Shown: positions 8,074-15,637, counted from the stretch's first letter. The stretch: 22,879 nt of DNA from Amoebophilaceae bacterium (GCA_023257955.1 JALRAY010000010.1:1-22879); one strand, 5' to 3'. Made by a program: numbers and translations. The notes: a model not told the origin generated them from the letters alone.

Positions 8074-8282
8074 GGAAGGATCTGTTGTGGCATATTATCC
8101 GAGGCTTTCATTCGTAACCTTGTATCAATAAAATTTATTAGGCCTAGTGATTTTATTACACTTGCTACTATACCAAGATGATCTAGTTGTTTTGTCGTTA
8201 TCTGCATGGTTGTGCTTCGAGATTGTTTGAGATAGTCTTAAAATACTAAATTCAGAAAACAAACTGCTCAATCTCGGTAATT
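8074..8282. other. Gene-free spacer upstream of tRNA-Arg
   Basis: First part of the 519-nt stretch without a protein gene between the tRNA and hisS. It is AT-rich and I see no reading frame with coding character, no RNA gene and no clear CAAANNTA-type promoter facing the tRNA. Confidence 0.5.
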
Positions 8283-8383
8283 AAGATATAAAAAACCGGT
8301 TTTCTGAAGTAAATATATAAAACTAAAACGAATCTGAACGGGACTTTTGGAGCCTGTTGAGGCCGATTTGCTCAATGTGAGTT
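8283..8383. repeat. Dispersed hairpin element, copy B (before hisS)
   Basis: About 101 nt match 3003-3093 with the same order of parts: palindrome AAAACCGGTTTT (8292-8303), A-rich middle, CGAATCTGAACGGG, a hairpin with stem GCCT/AGGC and loop GTTG, and the end GCTCAATGTGAGTT. A 10-nt insertion lies around the hairpin relative to copy A. The word ACGGGACTTTT recurs at 8516-8526, so a fragment of a further copy may follow. Confidence 0.75.
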
Positions 8384-8484
8384 GGAAAGCTGCTAGAGAA
8401 TCATAGCGCCTCTGTCATTGTCAGACACCGCACCACTTTTCGTCATTGCTGTAGCTGGTATCTCATTCGTTTATAAATTTGTGA

Positions 8485-8492
8485 TAATTTTG
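8485..8492 (+). promoter_or_regulatory. Candidate -7 element for hisS
   Basis: TAATTTTG matches TANNTTTG exactly, but there is no good TTTG at the expected 19-20 nt upstream spacing. If used, transcription starts near 8499 and the hisS leader is about 95 nt long and contains the hairpin at 8532-8549. Confidence 0.35.
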
Positions 8493-8531
8493 CTACCATT
8501 CCTTCCAGTAACACAAACGGGACTTTTAAGT

Positions 8532-8549
8532 GCGATAACTGCTTATCGC
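8532..8549 (+). other. Hairpin in the hisS leader
   Basis: GCGATAA (8532-8538) and TTATCGC (8543-8549) form a perfect 7-bp stem with a CTGC tetraloop, 43 nt before the hisS start. No T-run follows, so it is not a terminator. A regulatory role is only a possibility. Confidence 0.4.
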
Positions 8550-8592
8550 TAAACGTTATGAAAGAAGTGCAAAACCGCTTACAACTGAAACT

Positions 8593-9966
8593 ATGCCGAA
8601 AAACCAATTACCACAGCTTGTGAAAGGTACACGCGATGTGTATGCCGCACAAGCGATGCAGAGAAGCTACATTATTGATCACATCAAAGCTGTATACCAA
8701 AGCTACGGCTTCATGCCCTTGGAGACGCCAGCGTTAGAGCAAGTATCTACACTCCTTGGTAAGTATGGCGCTGATGGCGAACAATTGATTTATAGAATCC
8801 TCAATTCTGGAGATTTTTTGGCAGGTATTGATGCCTCAGCTAGTACCGATTATAAAACGCTGTTGCCACACATTGCAGAGAAAGGCCTACGATATGATTT
8901 GACGGTTCCCCTCATGCGGTATGTAGCTACCCATCATCATGAACTTGTTTTCCCCTTTAAGCGATACCAAATACAACCCGTCTGGCGAGCTGATAGACCT
9001 CAAAAAGGACGCTATAGAGAGTTTTATCAATGTGATGCGGATGTGATTGGCACGCCCTCCCTATGGATTGAAGCTGAGCTCTTGGGGATGGTGCATGAAG
9101 TGCTCGCTAGGTTAGGGATTACAGATTTTAAGGTATCCTTGAATAACAGGGCCATACTCAATAGCATCGTCACACTTATGGGGGCCGCAGAGCGCGTGAA
9201 TGAGTTCTGCATGAGCATCGATAAGTTGGATAAGGTTGGTACAGAGCGCGTGATGCAGGAATTGATCAATAAAGGTTTTGAAAGGACGGCGTTGGAAAAA
9301 TTTGCCTTCATCTTTGATATGCAGGGCGATAACGCAGCTAATCTACAAGTACTCCGTACATACTTACAGGAGAGTGACAGCGGCTTGGAGGCCATCGCTA
9401 GCATCACAGAAATCTTGCATCTACTAACCAAGCTAGGCATCCCGGATAATCATATCACTATTGAACCTAGCTTAGCAAGAGGGCTCGCTTATTACACGGG
9501 AACTATCTTTGAGGTAACACTCCCCAATGTGAGCATAGGCAGTATCGTAGGTGGAGGCAGGTATACTAATTTTGGCGAAGCCTTTGGATTAATGCATATG
9601 ACAGGGGTAGGGCTTTCTTTTGGCGTAGATAGACTATGCGTAGCAATGGAAAGCTTAGGCGTATTCCCGGATAGCATGGGCGTAGCTACCAAAGTGCTAT
9701 TTACAAACCAGAGCCAGGAGATACCGGACCTAGTTTCAAAAGTGATACCACAACTAAGACAAAATAACGTAGCCGTAGAAGTATATCCTGAACCGATTAG
9801 TTTAAAAAAACAACTAAGCTACGCGAACAAAAAGTTGATCCCTTTTGTGGTGATTATAGAGGAAGAAGAGCTAAAAACTAAAAAATATATACTCAGAGAT
9901 ATGAATAAAGGCACACAAAATTTGCATACCGCGCAAGAATTAATAAATTTGTTGCGTTGTCTTTAG
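8593..9966 (+). CDS. hisS: Histidyl-tRNA synthetase
   Basis: Charges tRNA-His with histidine; class II synthetase, cytosolic homodimer. The 457-aa protein has the opening LVKGTRDVY, motif 1 around residues 20-50, and motif 2 with PVWRADRPQKGRYREFYQ (from about residue 128). The histidine-binding HisA box is LARGLAYYTGTIFEV (near 294), motif 3 is GVGLSFGVDRL, and an anticodon-binding domain fills the last 90 or so residues. Length is normal for the Bacteroidota form. The ATG at 8593 gives the expected short lead before KGTRDV. It stands about 100 nt before a separate outer-membrane protein gene and is not in a histidine operon. Confidence 0.96.
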   Translation: MPKNQLPQLVKGTRDVYAAQAMQRSYIIDHIKAVYQSYGFMPLETPALEQVSTLLGKYGADGEQLIYRILNSGDFLAGIDASASTDYKTLLPHIAEKGLRYDLTVPLMRYVATHHHELVFPFKRYQIQPVWRADRPQKGRYREFYQCDADVIGTPSLWIEAELLGMVHEVLARLGITDFKVSLNNRAILNSIVTLMGAAERVNEFCMSIDKLDKVGTERVMQELINKGFERTALEKFAFIFDMQGDNAANLQVLRTYLQESDSGLEAIASITEILHLLTKLGIPDNHITIEPSLARGLAYYTGTIFEVTLPNVSIGSIVGGGRYTNFGEAFGLMHMTGVGLSFGVDRLCVAMESLGVFPDSMGVATKVLFTNQSQEIPDLVSKVIPQLRQNNVAVEVYPEPISLKKQLSYANKKLIPFVVIIEEEELKTKKYILRDMNKGTQNLHTAQELINLLRCL

Positions 9967-10064
9967 GCTTATATGCATACATAGGGTTTCGTTATGATGC
10001 GTTAGGCAATAATAACAACGCCGTTTATTAACTAATTATAACAAACATTCAAACAAAGAAGATT

Positions 10065-11270
10065 ATGAAAAGTACATTTAAAAAATTATCATTATTGATT
10101 TTATTGAGCTTCATCTGTAGTACCACTACCTATAGAAGCTACGCCGATCCAACAAGCGACATGGCAGCAGTTGAAGAAGAAACAAAGCCTGAGCAAACGT
10201 TGAAGAAAGCAAAAACAAAGACTACTAAATTCTATGGAAATGGAAGTTTTGTAGGAGCTTCGAATCTTGCAAACTATCCCAATGAAACAGACTTTACGCC
10301 TGCGAAAATTATTACAGATAAAGAAGCAACAAAGGGGCTAGATATATTTAAGATGGATGGCTCTGTTAAACTTGGCATGGAAAAGAATTTCGTATTTGAG
10401 AACAACAAGATTGACAGTAAAATAGAACTACAGGCAACACCTAAAGACGCAAAGCTATCACAATGTTTTTTGACTTATGAGGTATGTAAATTCGGTATCA
10501 CAGCAGGGTTGGCAGAAAGTTTATTTGCGGGGGCGGCTATACAATTAGCCGTTAAATATCCATTGAATGATATGGTAACAGTAGGGCTAGGTGCTGAAAA
10601 CCCTCAAGAGGTTAGCTTCTTCGGAAAAGATGAAAAGGGTAAAGAGGCTGCAAAAAAAGCTGCAAAAAAAAGTGATGCGCGAACACCAAGAAAAGACGTT
10701 CCTGTTGTTTGTGGTATGGTAAAGTACAACTTACCTAACGAATTAGGGGATGTAACACTAAGTGGTTTATATAGACCCTTAGCTTATAAAGATTCCAAGG
10801 AAAAAAAGACCAAAATTAGTCAAGGATTTGGAGGACAATTAAGTAGCGAAATGCCTTTTAAATCCAAAACACGTACCGTTACTATCAATGGTATCTTTGG
10901 AAGTGGTATAGGAGAGTACATACCAGACTTACAAGAGGTAGAAAATGAACCCATTAGCATTTGCGTAGTAAAAAATAAAGTAGAAAACATAATGGCTGGA
11001 GGGGTACATGTAACCTATGAGCATCACATTACTACTGCTATACGCGCAAAAATAGGAGTTGGAGGCACCAAAGTATTTCCGGCAGATAAAGACAAAAAAG
11101 AGGCTTACGAGCAAGGTCTGTATGCTAATTTAAACGTTTCTTATTGGTTTACTGAATACACTTCCTTTGGTATGGAATATGGCATGGGTCATAGAAAAAA
11201 TGTAGGCACAAAATTTGCCGACGGTAAATGGGGGCAACATGCTAAAGCTATCTTAAGCTTTAAGTTTTAA
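10065..11270 (+). CDS. Predicted outer-membrane beta-barrel protein, function unknown
   Basis: The 401-aa product begins with a signal peptide: basic start, hydrophobic core at about 8-18, and a likely cleavage after A27 (SYA-DP). A Lys/Glu-rich segment follows (about 30-55). From FYGNGSFVGASNL on, alternating polar and hydrophobic stretches suggest repeated beta strands, for example near GFGGQLSSEM, GGVHVTYEHH, GLYANLNVSYWF and SFGMEYGMGH. It ends AKAILSFKF; a C-terminal phenylalanine is typical of outer-membrane barrels recognised by BamA. A Lys/Ala-rich loop lies near 195-215. Porin-like transport is inference from architecture; I do not recognise the family. Transcription ends at the strong terminator at 11304-11343. 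Confidence 0.8.
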   Translation: MKSTFKKLSLLILLSFICSTTTYRSYADPTSDMAAVEEETKPEQTLKKAKTKTTKFYGNGSFVGASNLANYPNETDFTPAKIITDKEATKGLDIFKMDGSVKLGMEKNFVFENNKIDSKIELQATPKDAKLSQCFLTYEVCKFGITAGLAESLFAGAAIQLAVKYPLNDMVTVGLGAENPQEVSFFGKDEKGKEAAKKAAKKSDARTPRKDVPVVCGMVKYNLPNELGDVTLSGLYRPLAYKDSKEKKTKISQGFGGQLSSEMPFKSKTRTVTINGIFGSGIGEYIPDLQEVENEPISICVVKNKVENIMAGGVHVTYEHHITTAIRAKIGVGGTKVFPADKDKKEAYEQGLYANLNVSYWFTEYTSFGMEYGMGHRKNVGTKFADGKWGQHAKAILSFKF

Positions 11271-11303
11271 CCCATCACCTTTCACACATTGTTGAGTAAG
11301 ATT

Positions 11304-11343
11304 AAATCATAACTTGGGTACAAGGCCCAAGTTATGATTTTTT
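11304..11343 (+). terminator. Rho-independent terminator after the beta-barrel gene
   Basis: CATAACTTGGG (11308-11318) pairs perfectly over 11 bp with CCCAAGTTATG (11326-11336) around a 7-nt loop; flanking A and T bases extend the stem and six to seven T follow. Its T-run overlaps the -33 element of the next promoter. Confidence 0.92.
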
Positions 11344-11372
11344 GGGTTTTAGCGATCTCCACACCATCTTTG
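11341..11372 (+). promoter_or_regulatory. Bacteroidota-type promoter for the HTH-HTH-xerD genes
   Basis: TTTG at 11341-11344, a 20-nt spacer, then CATCTTTG at 11365-11372 (one mismatch to TANNTTTG). The -7 region resembles that of rpsO (ATCTTTGTA in both). The promoter lies inside a longer reading frame starting at 11342, which supports 11423 as the start of the first HTH gene. Confidence 0.6.
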
Positions 11373-11422
11373 TAACATATAGAGGGGATATTCAAAAGAC
11401 ACAACATACTTTATCATTACAT

Positions 11423-11668
11423 ATGACACATAGAGGCCAAATAGTAGCAAACATCATCCGCAAAAGGGGTCATCCGCTTACTCGCTTAGCTAACAAGTTA
11501 GGTATCAGCCGCAACACGCTCTATAGTAACCTTGAAAACCCAACCTCAGCATACAGTTTTATGATAAAAGTAGGCACTGTGCTTCACCATGACTTTACTA
11601 AAGAATTTCCAACTCCGTTTAATAGATACACACTTGATACTCCATGCTGCATAGAGGCCAAAAAGTAG
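11423..11668 (+). CDS. Short HTH protein, truncated tandem copy
   Basis: The 81-aa product opens MTHRGQIVANIIRKRG and carries a helix-turn-helix PLTRLANKLGISRNTLY at about 18-34. Residues 1-63 match the next gene's residues 1-63 at about 62% identity (39 of 63 by eye). After that it lacks the C-terminal half and reads an unrelated tail (TPFNRYTLDTPCC...) into the next gene. Its last 25 nt overlap the start of the next gene in another frame. The ATG at 11423 was chosen because it aligns with the second copy's start and because the promoter lies upstream. It could be a non-functional duplicate or a short DNA-binding competitor of the full copy. DNA binding is inferred from the HTH. Confidence 0.65.
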   Translation: MTHRGQIVANIIRKRGHPLTRLANKLGISRNTLYSNLENPTSAYSFMIKVGTVLHHDFTKEFPTPFNRYTLDTPCCIEAKK

Positions 11669-12072
11669 AAAAAATCGTTCGTAGAAGTGGCTATCCGCTT
11701 ACGCGTTTAGCTAGCAAGCTAGGCATCAGCCGGAACACGCTCTATAATAGATTCGAAAATCCGAACCTTGGATACAGATTCATTATGGAAGTAGGAAACG
11801 TTATTCACTATGACTTTACGACCGACTTCCCGCATATGAAAGAGGAACTAGAGCAGATGCATGACGTCCCACTGCAAATGGTAGATAGAGAAACCATAGA
11901 AATTCTGCAAGCAGAGTCCAAATACATTCAACTGCTAGAGAAGTACGTTAAGCTCTTAAGCATTCTCGCCAAATTAGCTAACTACAATACCTTAACAACC
12001 CTCAAAAAAGAAATCCTAACATTTATAGAGCAAGAGGAAAAAATAGCACCCAATCCATGGTTAAGCGTCTAA
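11644..12072 (+). CDS. HTH-domain protein, full-length copy
   Basis: The 142-aa protein has an N-terminal HTH (PLTRLASKLGISRNTLYNRF, about 18-37), then GYRFIMEVGNVIHYDFTTDFP (about 43-63). A helical C-terminal half rich in Glu, Leu and Lys (ESKYIQLLEKYVKLLSILAKL) looks suited to dimerisation. Short proteins of this layout occur in Bacteroidota, but I know no defined function. It overlaps the truncated copy by 25 nt, so translation may be coupled, and it precedes xerD by about 40-55 nt in the same direction, which suggests one transcript from 11341-11372. A role as a regulator of xerD or its own promoter is inference. Confidence 0.8.
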   Translation: MLHRGQKVEKIVRRSGYPLTRLASKLGISRNTLYNRFENPNLGYRFIMEVGNVIHYDFTTDFPHMKEELEQMHDVPLQMVDRETIEILQAESKYIQLLEKYVKLLSILAKLANYNTLTTLKKEILTFIEQEEKIAPNPWLSV

Positions 12073-12127
12073 TCTCGCTGCTATAACGTTACCAAGCCAA
12101 CATGCATCCACGATGTATCCTCCTTCC

Positions 12128-13075
12128 ATGAACTGGGAAACTGCCATACAAGACTTTGAAGCCTACCTGAAGCTCGAATGTCACCTAGCTGAAAACACCA
12201 TCATCGCCTATAGCCGCGATATATATAAGCTCTCACAATTTATACACCTCACCCAGCCAACCCTGACAGCCCCCACGCTACTGCAAGCTACCGATATACG
12301 GCAATTTCTTGCCTCCCTACACGAGCTGGGTATATGCACCACCAGTCAAGCACGGATATTATCCTCCCTGAAGCAATTTTATAAATACCTAACCTTAGAA
12401 GAAAAAATCCAAGTAGACCCTACCCAGCTCATCGATAGACCTATCTGCGGCAAGAAGCTGCCAGCAGTCCTAACTGTCCCGGAAATAGAAGACATCCTAA
12501 ATGCCATTGACCTGAGTACTCCCCTCGGTATCCGCAATAGGGCTATGATAGAAACGCTATATAGCTGCGGCCTGCGCGTATCCGAGCTCATCAACATCCA
12601 GCTCAGTGATATCTACTTTGAAGAAAAGATGATGCAAGTACTTGGCAAAGGCAATAAAAAACGATGGATTCCTATAGGCAGCATGGCATTACACCACCTC
12701 CATGACTACATAGACCATGTGCGTGCACGCATGCACCTAACAAAAACCGCAACTAATTGCCTGTTTCTGAATAACAGAGGCAGTGCAATGTCCCGCGTGA
12801 TGATCTTCCTCGTTATCCAAGACCTAGCCAAAAAAGCAGGATTAAACAAAAAAATAAGCCCACATACCTTTCGGCACTCCTTTGCCACCCACCTGGTAGA
12901 AGGCGGAGCTGATCTAAGGGCGGTACAAGCCATGCTAGGGCACGAGTGCATTACCACCACCGAAATATACACCCACTTAGATACCCAGTATCTGCAACAA
13001 ACGATACAAGAATTTCACCCCACCAGCAAAAGAACTTACATAGAAACCGCCACATCATTAGGAAATGAAACATAA
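12128..13075 (+). CDS. xerD: Tyrosine recombinase XerD-type
   Basis: Site-specific recombinase that resolves chromosome dimers at dif, normally with XerC and FtsK. The product is about 315 aa. The N-terminal SAM-like core-binding domain contains ENTIIAYSRDIYKL, followed by the catalytic domain. The catalytic set is complete: R150 in CGLRVSEL, Lys in GKGNKKRW (about 172-174), H246 and R249 in HTFRH, H272 in LGHE, and nucleophile Y281 in EIYTHL. Positions are close to those of E. coli XerD. A C-terminal tail of about 17 residues (TSKRTYIETATS...) extends past the usual end. ATG at 12128 gives MNWETAIQDFEAYL; ATG at 12113 (five residues longer) cannot be excluded. Confidence 0.92.
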   Translation: MNWETAIQDFEAYLKLECHLAENTIIAYSRDIYKLSQFIHLTQPTLTAPTLLQATDIRQFLASLHELGICTTSQARILSSLKQFYKYLTLEEKIQVDPTQLIDRPICGKKLPAVLTVPEIEDILNAIDLSTPLGIRNRAMIETLYSCGLRVSELINIQLSDIYFEEKMMQVLGKGNKKRWIPIGSMALHHLHDYIDHVRARMHLTKTATNCLFLNNRGSAMSRVMIFLVIQDLAKKAGLNKKISPHTFRHSFATHLVEGGADLRAVQAMLGHECITTTEIYTHLDTQYLQQTIQEFHPTSKRTYIETATSLGNET

Positions 13076-13089
13076 TTGATATATTTTTG
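13058..13089 (+). promoter_or_regulatory. Candidate promoter for the coiled-coil gene at 13143
   Basis: TATTTTTG (13082-13089) matches TANNTTTG. TTAG (13058-13061) lies 20 nt upstream as a one-mismatch -33 element. The predicted start near 13096 leaves a short leader before ATG 13143. The -33 lies within the last codons of xerD. Confidence 0.5.
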
Positions 13090-13142
13090 TAGGCTGATAA
13101 TGAGAACATCTTTCATAACATCACAGATTAGTACCCCATTTA

Positions 13143-14480
13143 ATGACTACAAAAGCATTCCCAAAGCCGCAAAAACCTTATTTCATCCATAAAGCTATCG
13201 CCACCCTGCTAAGCCTCTGCATGATATGCAGCAGCTTTACTTGTCAAAACTCAAGTATCCTGCAAGAACGTATAGACACCCTGGAAGAAAAAGTAAATCA
13301 ACAAGGAAGTAATACTAACACCCCAACCTCACAATCAGATTTAGCAGAAATACTACTCAAGTTTACAAACCTGGGAAATCGTGTAACTAAAATAGGGGAT
13401 GATATCAAAGACATAAAAACTGGCCTTAAAGCTGGAAAGATACCATCGCAGGAGGAATGGGAAAAGCTACAAACACAGGTGCAAACATTGCGGGATGATC
13501 ACGATGAGCTAGGTAAGAAAGTGCCTTATAATCTAACAGCACTATTAACTTACTATGACAAACGCATTAAAGACCTAGAGGCATTTAAAACAGCTCAGGA
13601 TGCGATTAATCAAGAATATAAAACTTTTAAAGCAGATGTTGATAAGAGATTGAAAGAAGTGAACACAAACTTGCAAACAGAAGTTAATGCCGCAAAAGCA
13701 GAAGCTAAAAGCAATTTGGATACAGCTATAGCAGCTTTAAGAACAAATTTAGAAGCCCAAATACAAGCATCAAAAGGTATCTCTCAAGCAGAATTAGATG
13801 CCTTAAAGTTACAAATGGAGCAAAAGCTGCAAGAAGATTTAGACAAAGAGAAAGAAGAACTAACCTCTAATTTTAAGGGAGAATTAAAAACAGCAGAAAA
13901 GAAAGCAGAAGATGAGCTAAAAGCAGCGCAAAAACTCTTGAAAGACCAAATAGATCAACTAACGCAAGCACATCAGCAGCATGTAGGCGATGTTACCACA
14001 GCGAAAACAGGGCTAAATAATGCCATTAAAAAGGCGCAAGAAGAGTCTAAAGAGAATCTAGAAACAGCGCAGACAGAGTTAGAGCAGAAGATAGAAGAGG
14101 CGAAACAAGAGCTAATAAACAAGCTTACAAAAGAATTAGGTAAACTAAATACGCTTCCCCCTGCAGCTGCACCAGATAATGGGTTACAGAAAACCGTGAC
14201 TGATCTACAAGCTCAAATGGACGCGCTAAAAGAAGCTTTGAAACAAACCAACGGCAAGGTAACTGCATGTGATGGTCGTATAGATGGCTTAGCACAAAAG
14301 CTACAGAATGAAATTGAGCCTAAGGTAACTCAAGCTCTAGCAGAATGTGCAGCATCAAAAAAACGCCTACATTCTGTAGATCACGATTTAATAAGTATTA
14401 AAGAGCGGTTAAGGAGTTTGAGCAATAGGCTTACGTTAACAGAACAACGAGTTAACCCGGTTAAGGGATTTGAAAAATAA
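13143..14480 (+). CDS. Exported coiled-coil protein, N-terminal part of a split gene
   Basis: The 445-aa product starts with a basic stretch, a hydrophobic segment (about 18-33) and Cys34 in SFTC, an imperfect lipobox, so export is likely and lipidation possible. Long coiled coil starts at about residue 39 (SILQERIDTLEEKVNQQ) and continues, rich in Ala, Glu, Lys and Gln, with a break at the Pro/Ala stretch LPPAAAPDNG. Near the end a 17-residue unit RLRSLSNRLTLTEQRVN begins a 51-nt tandem repeat. One extra C after the first copy shifts the frame, and translation stops 8 codons later. The next gene continues the second repeat copy. The original gene probably ran from 13143 to 15162 as about 672 residues. 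The family is not recognised; a surface or secreted host-interaction role is inference. Confidence 0.75.
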   Translation: MTTKAFPKPQKPYFIHKAIATLLSLCMICSSFTCQNSSILQERIDTLEEKVNQQGSNTNTPTSQSDLAEILLKFTNLGNRVTKIGDDIKDIKTGLKAGKIPSQEEWEKLQTQVQTLRDDHDELGKKVPYNLTALLTYYDKRIKDLEAFKTAQDAINQEYKTFKADVDKRLKEVNTNLQTEVNAAKAEAKSNLDTAIAALRTNLEAQIQASKGISQAELDALKLQMEQKLQEDLDKEKEELTSNFKGELKTAEKKAEDELKAAQKLLKDQIDQLTQAHQQHVGDVTTAKTGLNNAIKKAQEESKENLETAQTELEQKIEEAKQELINKLTKELGKLNTLPPAAAPDNGLQKTVTDLQAQMDALKEALKQTNGKVTACDGRIDGLAQKLQNEIEPKVTQALAECAASKKRLHSVDHDLISIKERLRSLSNRLTLTEQRVNPVKGFEK

Positions 14481-14508
14481 GCTTACGGTAACACAAAAAC
14501 AAGTTAAC
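14406..14508 (+). repeat. 51-nt tandem repeat with a one-base phase shift
   Basis: Copy 1 is 14406-14456 and copy 2 is 14458-14508, both beginning CGGTTAAGG and ending GTTAAC. They are 51 nt each with no gaps, separated by one extra C (14457) in a CCC run. Copy 1 encodes RLRSLSNRLTLTEQRVN in the upstream frame; copy 2 encodes RLRDLKNKLTVTQKQVN in the downstream frame. Confidence 0.88.
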
Positions 14509-15162
14509 GAAGCAATTTATCAACAATCATTAAGCTTGAATAACAGTGAGAATGAACGCATAGAGAGAATTAGAGCTGAGTTAAATAAAACCTTGCAAGA
14601 AGAACTACAAAAAATACAAGCAAAAAGTGGTGACGATCCTAAAGCGCAATTGGATCTCCTTAAAGATTTGATAACCCAAGTACGAGCAGAGTGTAAAGCA
14701 AAATACGATGCCTTTGTTACAGAAGTTAACGGAAAAATAACCGGGCTGCATACCGAGTTAGCAAAAGCACAAGTAGATATTCAACAAGCGCAAACAAAAG
14801 CCAATGATGCACAACAAGCCGCAGAGGAAGCAAAACAAAATGCTGTCACAGCGCAAGAGGCTGCTGACGCCGCACAAGCAACAGCCGATAAAGCGTTAGG
14901 AGATGCTAAGCAAGCAAAAGACGCCGCTGATAAAGCACAGGAAAAAGCGGAAAACGCAAAAAACGCTGCTCAAGAAGCTCAACAAAAAGCCGATAAAGCC
15001 GAAGAAGATGCTGCCGCAGCGCAAGCAGAAGTAGATAAATTAACTAAGAGCACTCTCCAGCGATTTAAAATCTTTCGAACAACTTATCAAGCTCTTGGTG
15101 GGCAAGCAGAGGAATTTTATCAAGATGATCAAATCGACAAAGAGATTGAGCAAGGGAAGTAA
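14470..15162 (+). CDS. Coiled-coil protein, C-terminal part of the split gene
   Basis: This frame is the continuation of the preceding coiled-coil gene. The nominal start is a TTG at 14470, but the frame is open upstream and encodes RLRDLKNKLTVTQKQVN, the second copy of the 17-residue repeat. It therefore probably began as the 3' part of one gene. The region is a long uninterrupted coiled coil: about residues 1-100 mixed, then a striking Ala-rich segment (about 100-195, AADAAQATADKALGDAKQAK style), then a short tail LQRFKIFRTTYQALGG. It has no signal peptide of its own. Without frameshifting it is either not translated or made as an unexported fragment. After the stop, the third frame stays open with hydrophilic codons to 15226 (SKPTEEEKSPSANSDKD), hinting at a second frameshift near 15155. 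Confidence 0.6.
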   Translation: MKNKLTVTQKQVNEAIYQQSLSLNNSENERIERIRAELNKTLQEELQKIQAKSGDDPKAQLDLLKDLITQVRAECKAKYDAFVTEVNGKITGLHTELAKAQVDIQQAQTKANDAQQAAEEAKQNAVTAQEAADAAQATADKALGDAKQAKDAADKAQEKAENAKNAAQEAQQKADKAEEDAAAAQAEVDKLTKSTLQRFKIFRTTYQALGGQAEEFYQDDQIDKEIEQGK

Positions 15163-15332
15163 ACCTACTGAGGAGGAAAAATCACCATCAGCGAATTCTG
15201 ATAAAGACCATTATTCACCAATATAAGCAATCGATAATATTGTACTGTAAATCGTACATTGCGGCATAGAAGGTATGCATATCATCTTCTATCCCATATG
15301 AGCCATATCAAAAAGTCGCACACATCTGATAA

Positions 15333-15587
15333 ACAACTAATAAAAACGCTGTACAAAAAGTTGTCCCCGTAGACAATATGTACCAAAACTAGTTCATAGA
15401 TTATGCCTCCTACGTCATCCTAGAGCGTGCTGTCCCTGTCATAGAAGATGGTCGCAAGCTTGTGCAAAGGGGCTTCCTGCATGCCATGAAGGCAATGGAT
15501 GCCGGCCACTACAACAAAGTCGCGAATATCATATTTCAAACCATTGCAGTAGCGATCGCCAACTTAGGGAACAAGCACACTACATAG
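15333..15587 (+). pseudogene. parC: parC (topoisomerase IV subunit A) N-terminal fragment, degraded
   Basis: The frame ending at 15587 reads VVPVDNMYQN, stop, FIDYASYVILERAVPVIEDG, RKLVQRGFLHAMKAMDAG and HYNKVANII. This matches the N-terminal winged-helix region of Bacteroidota ParC (family pattern MYENWFLDYASYVILERAVPAIEDG...). The stop at 15390-15392 (TAG) stands where the family has Trp (TGG), so it is a nonsense change. After VANII the usual YHPHGDASIGDA segment is largely lost (FQTIAVAIANLGNK) and the frame ends at TAG 15585-15587. The catalytic tyrosine region is absent. The fragment cannot make a working subunit; an intact parC must exist elsewhere if ParE functions. The flanks 15227-15332 and 15588-15637 hold nothing I can identify. 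Confidence 0.85.
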
Positions 15588-15637
15588 ATATCAAGTAGTC
15601 TGACAACTTTTGCACATGAGATACATCTATTAGGTAT

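Noticed and set aside
8558..8623. Short leader peptide (ATG 8558) overlapping hisS as a histidine attenuator
   Set aside because: The 21-codon frame has only one histidine codon and no terminator/antiterminator pair is visible.
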